Assembly: GCA_036821645.1 (NCBI GenBank)
Contig: DAISJD010000001.1
Coordinates: forward strand, 1-64,000
Length of the DNA stretch: 64,000 nucleotides
From: DAISJD01 sp036821645
GTDB taxonomy: Bacteria; Pseudomonadota; Alphaproteobacteria; ATCC43930; CGMCC-115725
Direction: 5' to 3'
The first letter of the stretch is position 1. Each line of letters begins with the position of its first letter. Shown here piece by piece: positions 42,187-51,003 of the stretch. A model generated the notes under the pieces. The model was given only the letters and a program-made list of their open reading frames with translations. It made no database searches and had not been told where the DNA came from. The translations under genes were made by a program, and so were the position numbers.

Positions 42187-42657
42187 TCACAAGTCGTCAT
42201 CGCTGTCTTCTTGGCCGATGCGACCGATGAATTCGCCAAAATCCTTTGCCTCGCGGAAATCGCGATAGACGCTGGCAAACCGGACATAAGCCACCTGATC
42301 CAACGTTGCAAGGGCTGCCATGACGCATTCGCCAATCATGGCGGTTTCAATCTCGGTCTCGCCGGAACTTTCCAACTGACGCACGATCGAATTGATAACC
42401 CGCTCCACTTGCTCCGTATCGACTGGGCGCTTGCGTAATGATGTAAAGATGGAACGCGCCAACTTGTCACGGTCGAAGGCTTCGAGCTTGCCGTTCTTTT
42501 TAACGACGATGAGGTCGCGCAACTGAACGCGCTCGAACGTGGTAAAGCGCGCAGCACAATTGGGACAGAGCCTGCGCCTGCGGATCGCCGACCGATCGTC
42601 AGTCGGTCGCGAATCCTTGACCTGGGTATCATCGAAGCCACAAAACGGGCACCGCAT
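42187..42657 (-). CDS. nrdR: Transcriptional repressor NrdR
   Basis: A 156-residue repressor of ribonucleotide reductase genes. N-terminal zinc ribbon MRCPFCGFDDTQVKDSR ... RRRLCPNCAARFTTFERV with four Cys, followed by the ATP-cone domain (VVKKNGKLEAFDRDKLARSI, split) and VAYVRFASVYRDFREAKDF. The start at 42657 places the zinc ribbon at the N-terminus. It opens the rib operon downstream of glyA, a standard alphaproteobacterial order. Confidence 0.95.
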   Translation of the reverse strand: MRCPFCGFDDTQVKDSRPTDDRSAIRRRRLCPNCAARFTTFERVQLRDLIVVKKNGKLEAFDRDKLARSIFTSLRKRPVDTEQVERVINSIVRQLESSGETEIETAMIGECVMAALATLDQVAYVRFASVYRDFREAKDFGEFIGRIGQEDSDDDL

Positions 42658-42903
42658 GCCGGAACCCTCCCTGGAACGGTAGGCCCGAAAAACCAACCCG
42701 CCGTCGCAATTGCCGAAGGATGAAAACCGCCTAATCCGAATGAACGGGCGTTATTACCTATGTCTATACAAAAAAGAATTTATTTTTCAACGAATAAGCA
42801 GCACCTCGGCGTCGTTTTACGCACAGGTGCCACTCGACCGATTTGGTCCGCATCGGACGCCTACCACCCGGGAGACAACACCGGGCAAAGACCGGGCAAT
42901 TCT

Positions 42904-42942
42904 ACGGGCGCACCCCAATGAGACCGATTGGGGTGCGCCCGT
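42904..42942 (-). terminator. Terminator-like hairpin after glyA
   Basis: Perfect 16-bp stem ACGGGCGCACCCCAAT / ATTGGGGTGCGCCCGT with a 7-nt loop, five bases beyond the glyA stop. There is no T-run. The 246 bp between this hairpin and nrdR contain no other recognised element and should hold the nrdR-rib promoter. Confidence 0.65.
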
Positions 42943-42947
42943 ACCCC

Positions 42948-44249
42948 TTAGAATCCCTGATAAATCGGGTATGCATCGCAGAGTTCGGCAATTTTCTGAC
43001 GCGCCAAGGCTTCGGCCGGACCGTTATTGTCGGGATTGCTGGCAAGACCGTCCAAGACATCACCGATCAATCCGCCGATCACATGCCAATCCGCCGCCTT
43101 GAAACCGCGCGTCGTCCCGGCGGGTGTGCCCAAGCGGATCCCGGAAGTGACCATCGGCTTTTCGGGATCAAACGGAATCCCGTTTTTGTTGCAGGTCATC
43201 CCAGCCCGCTCCAAACTCTGTTCAGCGGCGCGCCCAGTAACGCCCTTGGGACGCAGATCCACCAAAACGACATGGGAATCAGTCCCGCCAGATACGATGG
43301 CAAGCCCCCGTTGGACCAATGTCTCGGCCAATATCCGCGCATTATCGACCACGGCGGTTGCATATTCCTTAAAACCGGGACTAAGGGCTTCGCCGAAGGC
43401 GACGGCCTTCGCCGCGATGACATGCATCAAGGGCCCCCCTTGCAAACCGGGGAAGACGGCCGAGTTGATTTTCTTACCGAGATCAAGATCGTTGCTCAAG
43501 ACCATCCCACCCCGCGGCCCGCGCAGAGTCTTATGAGTCGTCGTGGTTACCACATGGGCATGGGGCAAGGGGCTTGGATAGGCACCACCCGCGACAAGCC
43601 CGGCAAAATGCGCCATATCGACCATAAAAACAGCCCCGACCTCATCGGCAATCGTCCGAAACCGGGCAAAATCGATGATGCGCGGATAAGCAGAACCACC
43701 GGCAATGATCAGTTTCGGCCGATGCGTGCGGGCAAGATCCGCCACGGCGTCGTAATCGATCAACTGATCCTCGGCACGCACCCCATAGCCGACCGCATTG
43801 AACCATTTGCCCGATTGGTTGACCGAGGCCCCGTGGGTCAGATGGCCGCCATGGGCAAGCGACATGCCTAAAATCGTATCGCCGGGCTGCAAGAGGGCCA
43901 TAAAAACCGCCTGATTGGCCTGCGCACCGGAATGGGGTTGCACATTGACATAGGCGCAGTCGAACAACCGCTTGGCCCGCTCAATCGCCAAACTTTCGGC
44001 GACATCGACGAACTCACACCCGCCATAATAGCGCTTACCCGGATAACCTTCGGCATATTTATTTGTTAAAACAGAGCCTTGCGCTTCAAGCACAGCACGC
44101 GAAACAATATTCTCTGAGGCAATCAATTCAATCTGATGCTGCTGACGCCCCAATTCATCCGTCAGCGCCGCCGCAATCTCCGGGTCGGCAAAAGCAAGGG
44201 ATTGCGCGAAAAATGCCTCTTGCGAACCAGAAACGATAGTCTTGGACAT
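42948..44249 (-). CDS. glyA: Serine hydroxymethyltransferase
   Basis: A 433-residue PLP enzyme interconverting serine and glycine with tetrahydrofolate. Blocks: QQHQIELIASENIVS, TNKYAEGYPGKRYYGGCEFVD (split), NVQPHSGAQANQAV, LAHGGHLTHG, DMAHFAGLVAGG and the PLP-lysine loop VTTTTHKTLRGPRGG. Start 44249 (MSKTIVSG) was chosen because GGAAAGG lies about 10 bases upstream; the family homology begins shortly after. It has its own hairpin terminator before nrdR. Confidence 0.96.
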   Translation of the reverse strand: MSKTIVSGSQEAFFAQSLAFADPEIAAALTDELGRQQHQIELIASENIVSRAVLEAQGSVLTNKYAEGYPGKRYYGGCEFVDVAESLAIERAKRLFDCAYVNVQPHSGAQANQAVFMALLQPGDTILGMSLAHGGHLTHGASVNQSGKWFNAVGYGVRAEDQLIDYDAVADLARTHRPKLIIAGGSAYPRIIDFARFRTIADEVGAVFMVDMAHFAGLVAGGAYPSPLPHAHVVTTTTHKTLRGPRGGMVLSNDLDLGKKINSAVFPGLQGGPLMHVIAAKAVAFGEALSPGFKEYATAVVDNARILAETLVQRGLAIVSGGTDSHVVLVDLRPKGVTGRAAEQSLERAGMTCNKNGIPFDPEKPMVTSGIRLGTPAGTTRGFKAADWHVIGGLIGDVLDGLASNPDNNGPAEALARQKIAELCDAYPIYQGF

Positions 44250-44904
44250 TAAAAAGAGCCTTTCCGAAGGGGGCCGCAGCACGCAGGCTGTGCTGTATCA
44301 CACGCCCGATCGCGAAGATCAGGCCGGACGACGATCGCTCAAAACGGATCGCTCGCCGCATTCGCCGCAATGGCGTCGTATTTTCTATCACATCAGGGTA
44401 GGCCGCGATAGACGGGGGCCATGGCATCTCGTTTTTGAGAATGAGCATGACGATCGCGCATGAAAAAAAATTAAATGTTTTAAATCAAATTGTTAGGATA
44501 ATTTTTTTTGCTCTTGGCAATGATTTTTCACTGTGATGGTCGCATATAGAACATAGCAGATTTGCCATCATCGGCAAAGATTGAGAATGAGGCTAATTAT
44601 TGAGCAATTTTGTTCGATTTTGTTAAAAAATCAATTTTAGCCGCGAAAAATCCTTTTTTTAAAATTCACTAGTGAGTAATTATAGTTAAAATTATATTAA
44701 TTTTCTTCGTTTTACGGATTCATGGCGGTATTTCCATCCGTTCTCGGCAAAATTAATCAAGATTTTTTAACATAAATTCATGTGCCGCAATCAGTAAACG
44801 GTAAATTTACTTATAATTAACTCAATTCTTATTGATAGCCTGCATTGACATCAATAATATGGTTTGAGACTATAAGCCACCTAAAGAAAACACGATTAGA
44901 GAGT
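44250..44904 (+). promoter_or_regulatory. Long AT-rich control region upstream of mucR
   Basis: About 650 bp without a supported gene. From 44460 onward it is very AT-rich, with repeated A- and T-tracts and several TTAA elements (for example at about 44660-44830). The divergent glyA promoter must be at the left end. MucR/Ros-type regulators are known to bind AT-rich, T-A-step-containing DNA including their own promoters, so autoregulation is plausible here. Confidence 0.5.
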
Positions 44905-45363
44905 ATGAAAAACATGGATAAACCGACTGACAAGTCGACCGAAACTGGTCTTATGCGCATGACGGCCCACGTCGTTGCGGCCTATGTCAGCAACAATAGC
45001 TTGCCGAACAATCAACTCACTGGGTTGATTAATGGCGTTTACTCATCATTAAAAGCATTGGATGCTGGTGCCCCCGAGCCAAAACAAGAGCAAACACGCC
45101 CGGCAATCTCCGTTAAAAAGTCGATTACCCCGGATTATTTGGTTTGCCTTGAAGATGGTAAAAAACTGAAGATGCTGAAGCGGCATCTCAGATCAACCTA
45201 TAATATGACCCCGGAAGAATATCGCGCCAAATGGAACCTCTCGGCTGATTATCCGATGGTAGCTCCCAATTACGCAGCACAACGATCGGCATTTGCCAAA
45301 GAAATCGGCCTTGGTCGCGGCAGCAGCCGCACACCGCGGGCCAAAAATACGAGAATGAGCTAA
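44905..45363 (+). CDS. MucR/Ros-family transcriptional regulator
   Basis: A 152-residue regulator. The N-terminal dimerisation helices LMRMTAHVVAAYVSNNSLPNNQLTGLI (split) are standard. The C-terminal zinc-finger-like region is PDYLVCLEDGKKLKMLKRHL then YNMTPEEYRAKWNL. The second Cys of the Ros finger is replaced by Asp (CLEDG), as in many MucR proteins. MucR controls exopolysaccharide, motility and cell-cycle genes in Alphaproteobacteria. Start ATG 44905; ATG 44914 is an alternative. It follows a long AT-rich region and is closed by a 16-bp hairpin. Confidence 0.92.
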   Translation: MKNMDKPTDKSTETGLMRMTAHVVAAYVSNNSLPNNQLTGLINGVYSSLKALDAGAPEPKQEQTRPAISVKKSITPDYLVCLEDGKKLKMLKRHLRSTYNMTPEEYRAKWNLSADYPMVAPNYAAQRSAFAKEIGLGRGSSRTPRAKNTRMS

Positions 45364-45395
45364 GCATCCATCGATCGTCTCGGCCGTGTTTTCCG

Positions 45396-45431
45396 ACATC
45401 TTTCCCGATCGGCACCGATCGGGAAAGATGT
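45396..45431. terminator. Bidirectional terminator between mucR and divL
   Basis: Perfect 16-bp stem ACATCTTTCCCGATCG / CGATCGGGAAAGATGT with a 4-nt loop (GCAC), between two convergent stop codons (45363 and 45446). Confidence 0.75.
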
Positions 45432-45445
45432 GAGCTCGCCCTTGG

Positions 45446-47695
45446 TTATTCCCCACCAACCGGAAGCCAACAGGTCACGGTCGTGCCCTCGCCCGGATTG
45501 GATTCAAGCTCGACATGACCGCCATGAAGCTCAATGAACGATTTGACCAAGGATAATCCCAACCCGGCACCGGCATGGCGGGTTTTTGTGTCCCCGCGCT
45601 CGAACATATTAAAGATCCGTCCGTGATGCTCGGACGCGATCCCAACACCTGTATCATGGACGCTGATAGCCACGGACTGACCGTCGCGCCGTGCCTTTAA
45701 GGTGATGGTTCCGCCAGCCGGGGTAAACTTAACCGAATTCGTCACCAAATTGAACAAGGCCTGACGCAAGCGCCGCTCGTCACAGACCAAAAAACCGATA
45801 TCAGGCGGACATTCAAAATGCAGCGATAGGTGCGAGCGGCGCACACGTTCCCGGCTCAGTGATAAAATACTCGCTAAAAGACCGTGTATATCGACGGACC
45901 CACTTTCTAACTTGAACTGCCCCGCCTCGATCGTCGCAAGATCCAAAATGTCATTGACCAATGAAGAAAGACGTGAAGAGCTATCCAATATTCCTTTACA
46001 ATATTCCATCTGTTTTAGATTCAATTCACCGAAATATTGATTAGAAAGCATTTCTGCAAAACCACTAATCGCATTTAAAGGTGTCCGCAATTCATAACTG
46101 ACATTGGCAATAAACTCGCTTTTCAATCCATCAGCGGTCAAAAGTTCTTCGTTTCTTTCACGCAAGAACCGTTCGACACGCACGGAATCCGTAACATCGA
46201 GATAGGTCAACAGCATATTGCCATCCGGTAAGGGGACGGCATTGATACGAACCGTCGATCCGTCTTGGCGTTCCAATTCTTTCATATAGGGGGCATAGCT
46301 TGTGGCACGACTGATGGCCTCGCGCCGGGTCGTCTCCCAATTGACCTCGTTGATATAGAGATGACGCGCTTTTTCGACCAGAAGCCCAACATGCGGCTTG
46401 CCGTTCAAATCTTCCGGCTGCAATTGCCAAATCCGGCAAAAGGCCGGATTCCAGAGTTTGAGGCGACCATCACTGCCGAAAACGGCAATGCCTTCCGATA
46501 GATTGTCCAGGGTCTCGCGCTGAACCTCGGTCAACGTATTGTAAGACCGTTCCAAGGCAAGCTTATCGGTCACATCTTCATAGGTAAAAATTAGACCGCC
46601 GAACGGATGGCGTGCGATATGAAGACGCACCGTGCGATCGTCAGGTAAATGCAACAACTCTTCCCATGTGCCGATCAGGGACTCGAAGAGAGACACTTGT
46701 TCATGCTTGAAGCGCGGAAAATCGGCATATTCCGGTAGCAAGCGCCGCTCGCGCAGACGATCCAAGACTTCCGGCAAGGTTGGTTCCTGCTCCAACCATT
46801 CAGGTTCAAACCGCCAAAGCCGACCAAATGCACTGTTGCTAAACAATAACCGCTTATCCGGCCCCCAAATGGCGATGGCAACATTGATCGCCTCTAAAAC
46901 TTGTTGATGGCCATGGGCCACCCTAATCAATTCCGTTTTGAGATCTTCCGTTTCCGATCGATTGAGCGCAAAGCCGAAACGGCCCTCTCCATCAAGAGAA
47001 ATCTCAATTAATTCATAAGTTTGCTTGACATCTGCTTGGAGATTTTTGTGATGCCCGATGGAAACGGTCCCTTGATTGACCTTACCAACCCCACTTAATT
47101 GGCGAACCGTTTCGGCAAGACCCGTCTCATGGGTGAAGCGGGGATTCAACCCCTGCTGCTGACCCGATTCGTCCGTGTACCAGAGCGCAATCGGTAAGGC
47201 CTGAACGACACGAGCAAGCAGCCAAAGTTTTTTTTCATTGGCTTCACGCTCCCTTAAATCTCGCTCGGCTGCACTGGCATCAGCGCACCAAATCAGATGG
47301 AACGGCCGACCGTCATTGGAATTTTCCGATTTAAAGCCGGAAAACTCCAGGACGCGACCATCAAGCGTCGTGAATTTTTCCAAAAACCGATTCTCGGTTT
47401 GGCACAAACGATGAATGGCCTGGGTTAATGCAACACCATCAACAGGTCCGAGAGAGGCCATCAGCGATGACAGGCGCAACGGCCATTTTTCATCCTGATC
47501 TTGGCCGTCGATTCTGATCCCTTCATGGCCGTCATAATCGTAACAGACGCCCGACAGAGTCGACAGTGCTGCGACAAGAGCGCCCTTTCGCACCCTGTCT
47601 TGCCGATGACGGGGACGAATGAAGACTGCGTAAATGACGATGAGACTCATGCCGGCCAAGGCAAACGCAGCAGTCTCCTGAACCCAGTCAATCAT
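45446..47695 (-). CDS. divL: DivL-like PAS kinase with Tyr in place of the H-box His
   Basis: A 749-residue protein: one N-terminal transmembrane segment (residues 9-27), a long region with several PAS-like modules (about 160-490), then HisKA and ATPase domains. The H-box reads ANVSYELRTPLNAISGF, with Tyr534 where kinases have His. ATP-binding motifs are intact (NLVTNSVKFTP, DTGVGIA, GAGLGLSLVKSF). Caulobacter DivL has the same substitution and similar size and steers the CckA-CtrA cell-cycle pathway. The start at 47695 was chosen because the transmembrane helix begins nearby. It is convergent with mucR and downstream of ahcY. Confidence 0.88.
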   Translation of the reverse strand: MIDWVQETAAFALAGMSLIVIYAVFIRPRHRQDRVRKGALVAALSTLSGVCYDYDGHEGIRIDGQDQDEKWPLRLSSLMASLGPVDGVALTQAIHRLCQTENRFLEKFTTLDGRVLEFSGFKSENSNDGRPFHLIWCADASAAERDLREREANEKKLWLLARVVQALPIALWYTDESGQQQGLNPRFTHETGLAETVRQLSGVGKVNQGTVSIGHHKNLQADVKQTYELIEISLDGEGRFGFALNRSETEDLKTELIRVAHGHQQVLEAINVAIAIWGPDKRLLFSNSAFGRLWRFEPEWLEQEPTLPEVLDRLRERRLLPEYADFPRFKHEQVSLFESLIGTWEELLHLPDDRTVRLHIARHPFGGLIFTYEDVTDKLALERSYNTLTEVQRETLDNLSEGIAVFGSDGRLKLWNPAFCRIWQLQPEDLNGKPHVGLLVEKARHLYINEVNWETTRREAISRATSYAPYMKELERQDGSTVRINAVPLPDGNMLLTYLDVTDSVRVERFLRERNEELLTADGLKSEFIANVSYELRTPLNAISGFAEMLSNQYFGELNLKQMEYCKGILDSSSRLSSLVNDILDLATIEAGQFKLESGSVDIHGLLASILSLSRERVRRSHLSLHFECPPDIGFLVCDERRLRQALFNLVTNSVKFTPAGGTITLKARRDGQSVAISVHDTGVGIASEHHGRIFNMFERGDTKTRHAGAGLGLSLVKSFIELHGGHVELESNPGEGTTVTCWLPVGGE

Positions 47696-48134
47696 CGAGC
47701 GACACCCACCCCACACACGCCATAGACCCTTTGCACACTATACACGCATTTTATTGCAGCAAACCACACCATACATATCCATAGTAATTGCCACTTGATC
47801 AAGAACAAGCCATCAAACGGTTTTTGGGAACTGGCCCGCTTCTTTCTCAAAAAGGGGTGATCTTCTTGATACAGTCTGGCCGCAGCCATCACACTCAAGA
47901 ACGATAGATCGGATCATTGAGAGCCGAATGGACTGATATGCGGTGTTCGACCTAATCCATATGACATAAGCCGTCGTATGCGGCGTTCTCGAACAGCGGC
48001 ACAATAATAAATTATGTGCAATTTTAAATCACGCAATTATATAATTTACAAAATAAAAAGCCCGATTGCCATTAACCAATCGGGCTTTTCAACAGTCTGA
48101 TGGTTCGAACAACGGCGTTCGAACCGGTCAGCCT
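47696..48134. other. Intergenic region between divL and ahcY
   Basis: About 440 bp with no supported gene. Contains the ahcY terminator at its right end and must hold the divL promoter at its left. No riboswitch or repeat was recognised. Confidence 0.5.
48050..48089 (-). terminator. Intrinsic terminator of ahcY
   Basis: Thirteen-bp stem AAAAGCCCGATTG (48056-48068) / CAATCGGGCTTTT (48077-48089) with an 8-nt loop. On the minus strand the stem is followed by TATTTTG; the first arm itself supplies the T-run. Confidence 0.85.
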
Positions 48135-49430
48135 TTAATAGCGGTAATGTTCCGGCTTGAAAGGACCAACCTTGCTGATCGACAAATAATCAGCTTGTTC
48201 TTGTGTCAAGGTCGTCAAATGCACGCCGAGCTTGGCAAGATGCAAGGCCGCAACCTTTTCATCCAGATGTTTCGGCAAGACATAAACCTTACGTTCATAG
48301 CGTTCTGCATGATTGTAAAGCTCGATCTGAGCGAGCACTTGATTCGTGAAGGATGCGCTCATCACGAAGCTCGGATGACCGGTGCCGCACCCAAGATTGA
48401 CGAGACGCCCCTTGGCCAGCACGATCAGGCGCTTACCATCCGGGAACACGACTTCGTCGACCTGCGGCTTCACTTCGTCCCAGACGTAGTTCTTGAGAGA
48501 CCCAATTTGAATTTCGCTGTCGAAATGGCCGATATTGCAGACGATCGCACGATCTTTCATCTGGCGCATATGGTCGAGCGTAATGACATCCACATTGCCC
48601 GTCGCCGTCACGAAAATATCGCCGATGGATGCCGCTTCATCCATGGTGACGACCTGATAGCCTTCCATCGCCGCCTGGAGCGCGCAGATCGGATCGATCT
48701 CCGTCACCATGACGCGGGCCCCTTGGCTGCGCAAGGAGGCGGCCGATCCCTTACCGACATCGCCGAACCCGGCAACAACCGCAACCTTGCCAGCCATCAT
48801 CACGTCGGTCGCGCGCTTGATCCCGTCGACCAGGCTTTCGCGGCAGCCATAGAGATTATCGAACTTCGACTTGGTGACGCTGTCATTCACATTGATCGCA
48901 GGAACGGCAAGTTTGCCCGCCTTTTGCATTTCATAGAGACGATGCACGCCGGTCGTGGTTTCTTCGGTAATCCCACGCACATTCTTCAACAGTTCAGGAT
49001 ATTTGTTGTGCAGCAGAATCGTCGCATCGCCGCCATCGTCCAGAACCATATTGGGCGTCCAGCCATCGGGTCCGCGCACGGTCTGTTCGATGCACCATTC
49101 GTACTCTTCTTCGGTCTCGCCCTTCCAGGCGAAAACAGGAATCCCTTGCGCGGCAATGGCCGCCGCCGCGTGGTCCTGGGTCGAAAAAATATTACAGGAC
49201 GACCAACGCACCGAAGCGCCCAGGGCGACCAAGGTTTCAATCAGAACAGCCGTCTGAATCGTCATGTGCAGACAGCCAATGATCCGCGCATCCTTGAGCG
49301 GCTTCGAGGCGCCGAATTCAGTGCGCAGAGCCATAAGGCCCGGCATCTCGGTCTCGGCAATCGCAATTTCTTTGCGACCCCAATCCGCCAGAGTGATGTC
49401 AGCGACCTTATAGTCGGTGAAACTCGACAT
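48135..49430 (-). CDS. ahcY: Adenosylhomocysteinase (SAH hydrolase)
   Basis: A 431-residue NAD-dependent enzyme that splits S-adenosylhomocysteine, keeping methylation reactions running. N-terminal KVADITLADWGRKEIAIAE, GCLHMTIQTAVLIETL, SSCNIFSTQDHAAAAIA, the NAD-binding GFGDVGKGSAASLR, and the closing KPEHYRY tail are all present. The start at 49430 follows GGAGAAAGGC. No SAH riboswitch could be recognised upstream. Followed by a strong intrinsic terminator; divL lies beyond. Confidence 0.97.
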   Translation of the reverse strand: MSSFTDYKVADITLADWGRKEIAIAETEMPGLMALRTEFGASKPLKDARIIGCLHMTIQTAVLIETLVALGASVRWSSCNIFSTQDHAAAAIAAQGIPVFAWKGETEEEYEWCIEQTVRGPDGWTPNMVLDDGGDATILLHNKYPELLKNVRGITEETTTGVHRLYEMQKAGKLAVPAINVNDSVTKSKFDNLYGCRESLVDGIKRATDVMMAGKVAVVAGFGDVGKGSAASLRSQGARVMVTEIDPICALQAAMEGYQVVTMDEAASIGDIFVTATGNVDVITLDHMRQMKDRAIVCNIGHFDSEIQIGSLKNYVWDEVKPQVDEVVFPDGKRLIVLAKGRLVNLGCGTGHPSFVMSASFTNQVLAQIELYNHAERYERKVYVLPKHLDEKVAALHLAKLGVHLTTLTQEQADYLSISKVGPFKPEHYRY

Positions 49431-49612
49431 GCCTTTCTCCAATCCAAGGCGGGCAAAACCGGATAGACCCGCAACATCTTATGGCCCTATACCAGCAGTC
49501 AACCGGAAGAGCAACCCACCCCGACAACACACCCGGCTTGCATCATGTCCCGTGGCCCGATATCGTCGCCCGACCCTGTGCCACCTATTTTCAAAACGGA
49601 GATGACAGACCG

Positions 49613-49909
49613 ATGAACGATGTGAATACCGATAGAACTAAAAACAAATCCGGCGATGTCGGCGGTGTCGCCGCCGATCAGTTGCGCACCATCATCGATC
49701 GGATCGAACGATTAGAAGAAGAAAAAAAGGCCCTGTCGGAAGATATAAAGGACGTTTATGCCGAGGCCAAAGGAAACGGCTTCGATGTTAAAATCATCAA
49801 GAAAATCATCTCGATGCGTAAACGGGACCGCAACGAACTCGACGAAGAAGAAACGATGCTCGAAATCTATATGCGGGCCCTGGGCATGTTGCCCGACATA
49901 GACGAATAA
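49613..49909 (+). CDS. gapR: GapR-family DNA-binding protein (DUF2312)
   Basis: A 98-residue protein with a disordered N-terminus and a coiled-coil core: VAADQLRTIIDRIERLEEEKKA, SEDIKDVYAEAKGNGFDVKII, ISMRKRDRNELDEEETMLEIY. This is the DUF2312/GapR pattern. GapR is a nucleoid-associated protein in Caulobacter that clamps overtwisted AT-rich DNA ahead of replication and transcription. ATG at 49613 was chosen because family members begin close to it; GGAG lies about 11 bases upstream. Divergent from ahcY. Confidence 0.93.
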   Translation: MNDVNTDRTKNKSGDVGGVAADQLRTIIDRIERLEEEKKALSEDIKDVYAEAKGNGFDVKIIKKIISMRKRDRNELDEEETMLEIYMRALGMLPDIDE

Positions 49910-49918
49910 CCCGTTTTA

Positions 49919-49955
49919 GAAAAGCGCACCGTACGAGGATCCCGGTTCGCTTTTC
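49919..49955. terminator. Convergent terminator between gapR and the methyltransferase gene
   Basis: GAAAAGCG (49919-49926) / CGCTTTTC (49948-49955), 8-bp stem with a 21-nt loop, 10 bp beyond gapR's stop. TTTTCC follows on the plus side. Confidence 0.55.
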
Positions 49956-49996
49956 CAAAAGCCATCGCCGCGACACCGCCGGTCGTCGGCCCCGTG

Positions 49997-50743
49997 CTAA
50001 AAACAAAGCCCCTTGCCCTCGCGCAAAATCTTTTGGGCCTCTTCGGTATAGGACCCATCGTCTCGGTGCAGGATCAAACCGGCCGCAAGGCGAAAGGGCG
50101 TGCGCACCCCGACCCGCGCGCGCACCAAAACCCGACCGGCAGGCCTGCCCGCCTTGGGCCAGAGCGGAAAGACGACGATTTCCCCCGCGCGTCCTTTGAG
50201 GGCTGCGATCACATCATCCAAGCGATCCGCCCGGTGCACGACCGTAATCCGCCCTTTGGGGCGCACCCACGTGACGGCTCGCCTGATCCAATCAGCAAAA
50301 TCGAGCCCTTGCTCCCCAACCGCAAGACGGCGGGCCTCGCCATCGGGGAGGGTCGCATGACCTGCTGCGAGATAGGGTGGGTTTGCCATCACCTGGTCGA
50401 AGCCCCCCGATGGCAATTCGGGGTGCGGGTCTCTGAGATTGCCCGCAAAAAACCGGACCCGATCGCCAACCCCGTTCAAAACCGCATTCGCCACCGCAAG
50501 TTCGACGAGGTCCGCTTGCCGATCAAGCCCGGTGTGATCGAGTCCAGAGAGTCGGTTTGCCAAACAAAGCGTCGCAAGCCCCGTCCCCGCACCCAATTCC
50601 AGAATCCGCTCGCCCGGTGCAGCCTCGATGGCAGCAGCCAGAAAAACCGGGTCGATCGCCGCCCGAAACCCGTTCATGGGTTGTCGCAATCGCACCCGGC
50701 CACCCAAAAAAAGATCTTCGCTGATCATCGGATTATTGGTCAT
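49997..50743 (-). CDS. TrmN6/YfiC-like N6-adenine methyltransferase
   Basis: A 248-residue SAM-dependent methyltransferase. SAM-binding motif LELGAGTGLATLCLA, acidic loop TGLDRQADLVELA, and catalytic NPPY (MANPPYLAAGHATLPD). The opening EDLFLGGRVRLRQPMNGFRAAIDPVFLAAA matches the TrmN6 group (split around residues 9-38), which methylates A37 of tRNA-Val; other members modify rRNA or protein. It is convergent with gapR and 260 bp upstream of the divergent prenyltransferase gene. Confidence 0.85.
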   Translation of the reverse strand: MTNNPMISEDLFLGGRVRLRQPMNGFRAAIDPVFLAAAIEAAPGERILELGAGTGLATLCLANRLSGLDHTGLDRQADLVELAVANAVLNGVGDRVRFFAGNLRDPHPELPSGGFDQVMANPPYLAAGHATLPDGEARRLAVGEQGLDFADWIRRAVTWVRPKGRITVVHRADRLDDVIAALKGRAGEIVVFPLWPKAGRPAGRVLVRARVGVRTPFRLAAGLILHRDDGSYTEEAQKILREGKGLCF

Positions 50744-51003
50744 AGTCCGATTCTTAACCTATCTTGCGCGCTAGTACCACCCATCCGGTGCGCCATGGCG
50801 GGGCACGATGACGCTTGATCGATCCTGCCGTCTGGTGCATAGACAGGGCCGGTAGATCGGATTGTCGATTCTATCGGTCAGTCGGCATATGGATAGCGGT
50901 GACAGGCGGGGCTTGACCCGTCGCACGTTCTCTCTATGCTGGCTCATGTGTTGGCGCCTTCGGCAGATCCGGGGCATATTGGTTGAACAGGGAGTATGAC
51001 GCG

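Noticed and set aside
38000..42700. An FMN riboswitch for the riboflavin operon
   Set aside because: The nrdR upstream region, the 73-bp ribD-ribE gap and the nrdR-ribD gap were read on the coding strand; no conserved FMN-element blocks were recognised.
49431..49612. An SAH riboswitch upstream of ahcY
   Set aside because: The leader was read on the minus strand and shows none of the conserved SAH-element segments; only the ribosome-binding site is clear.
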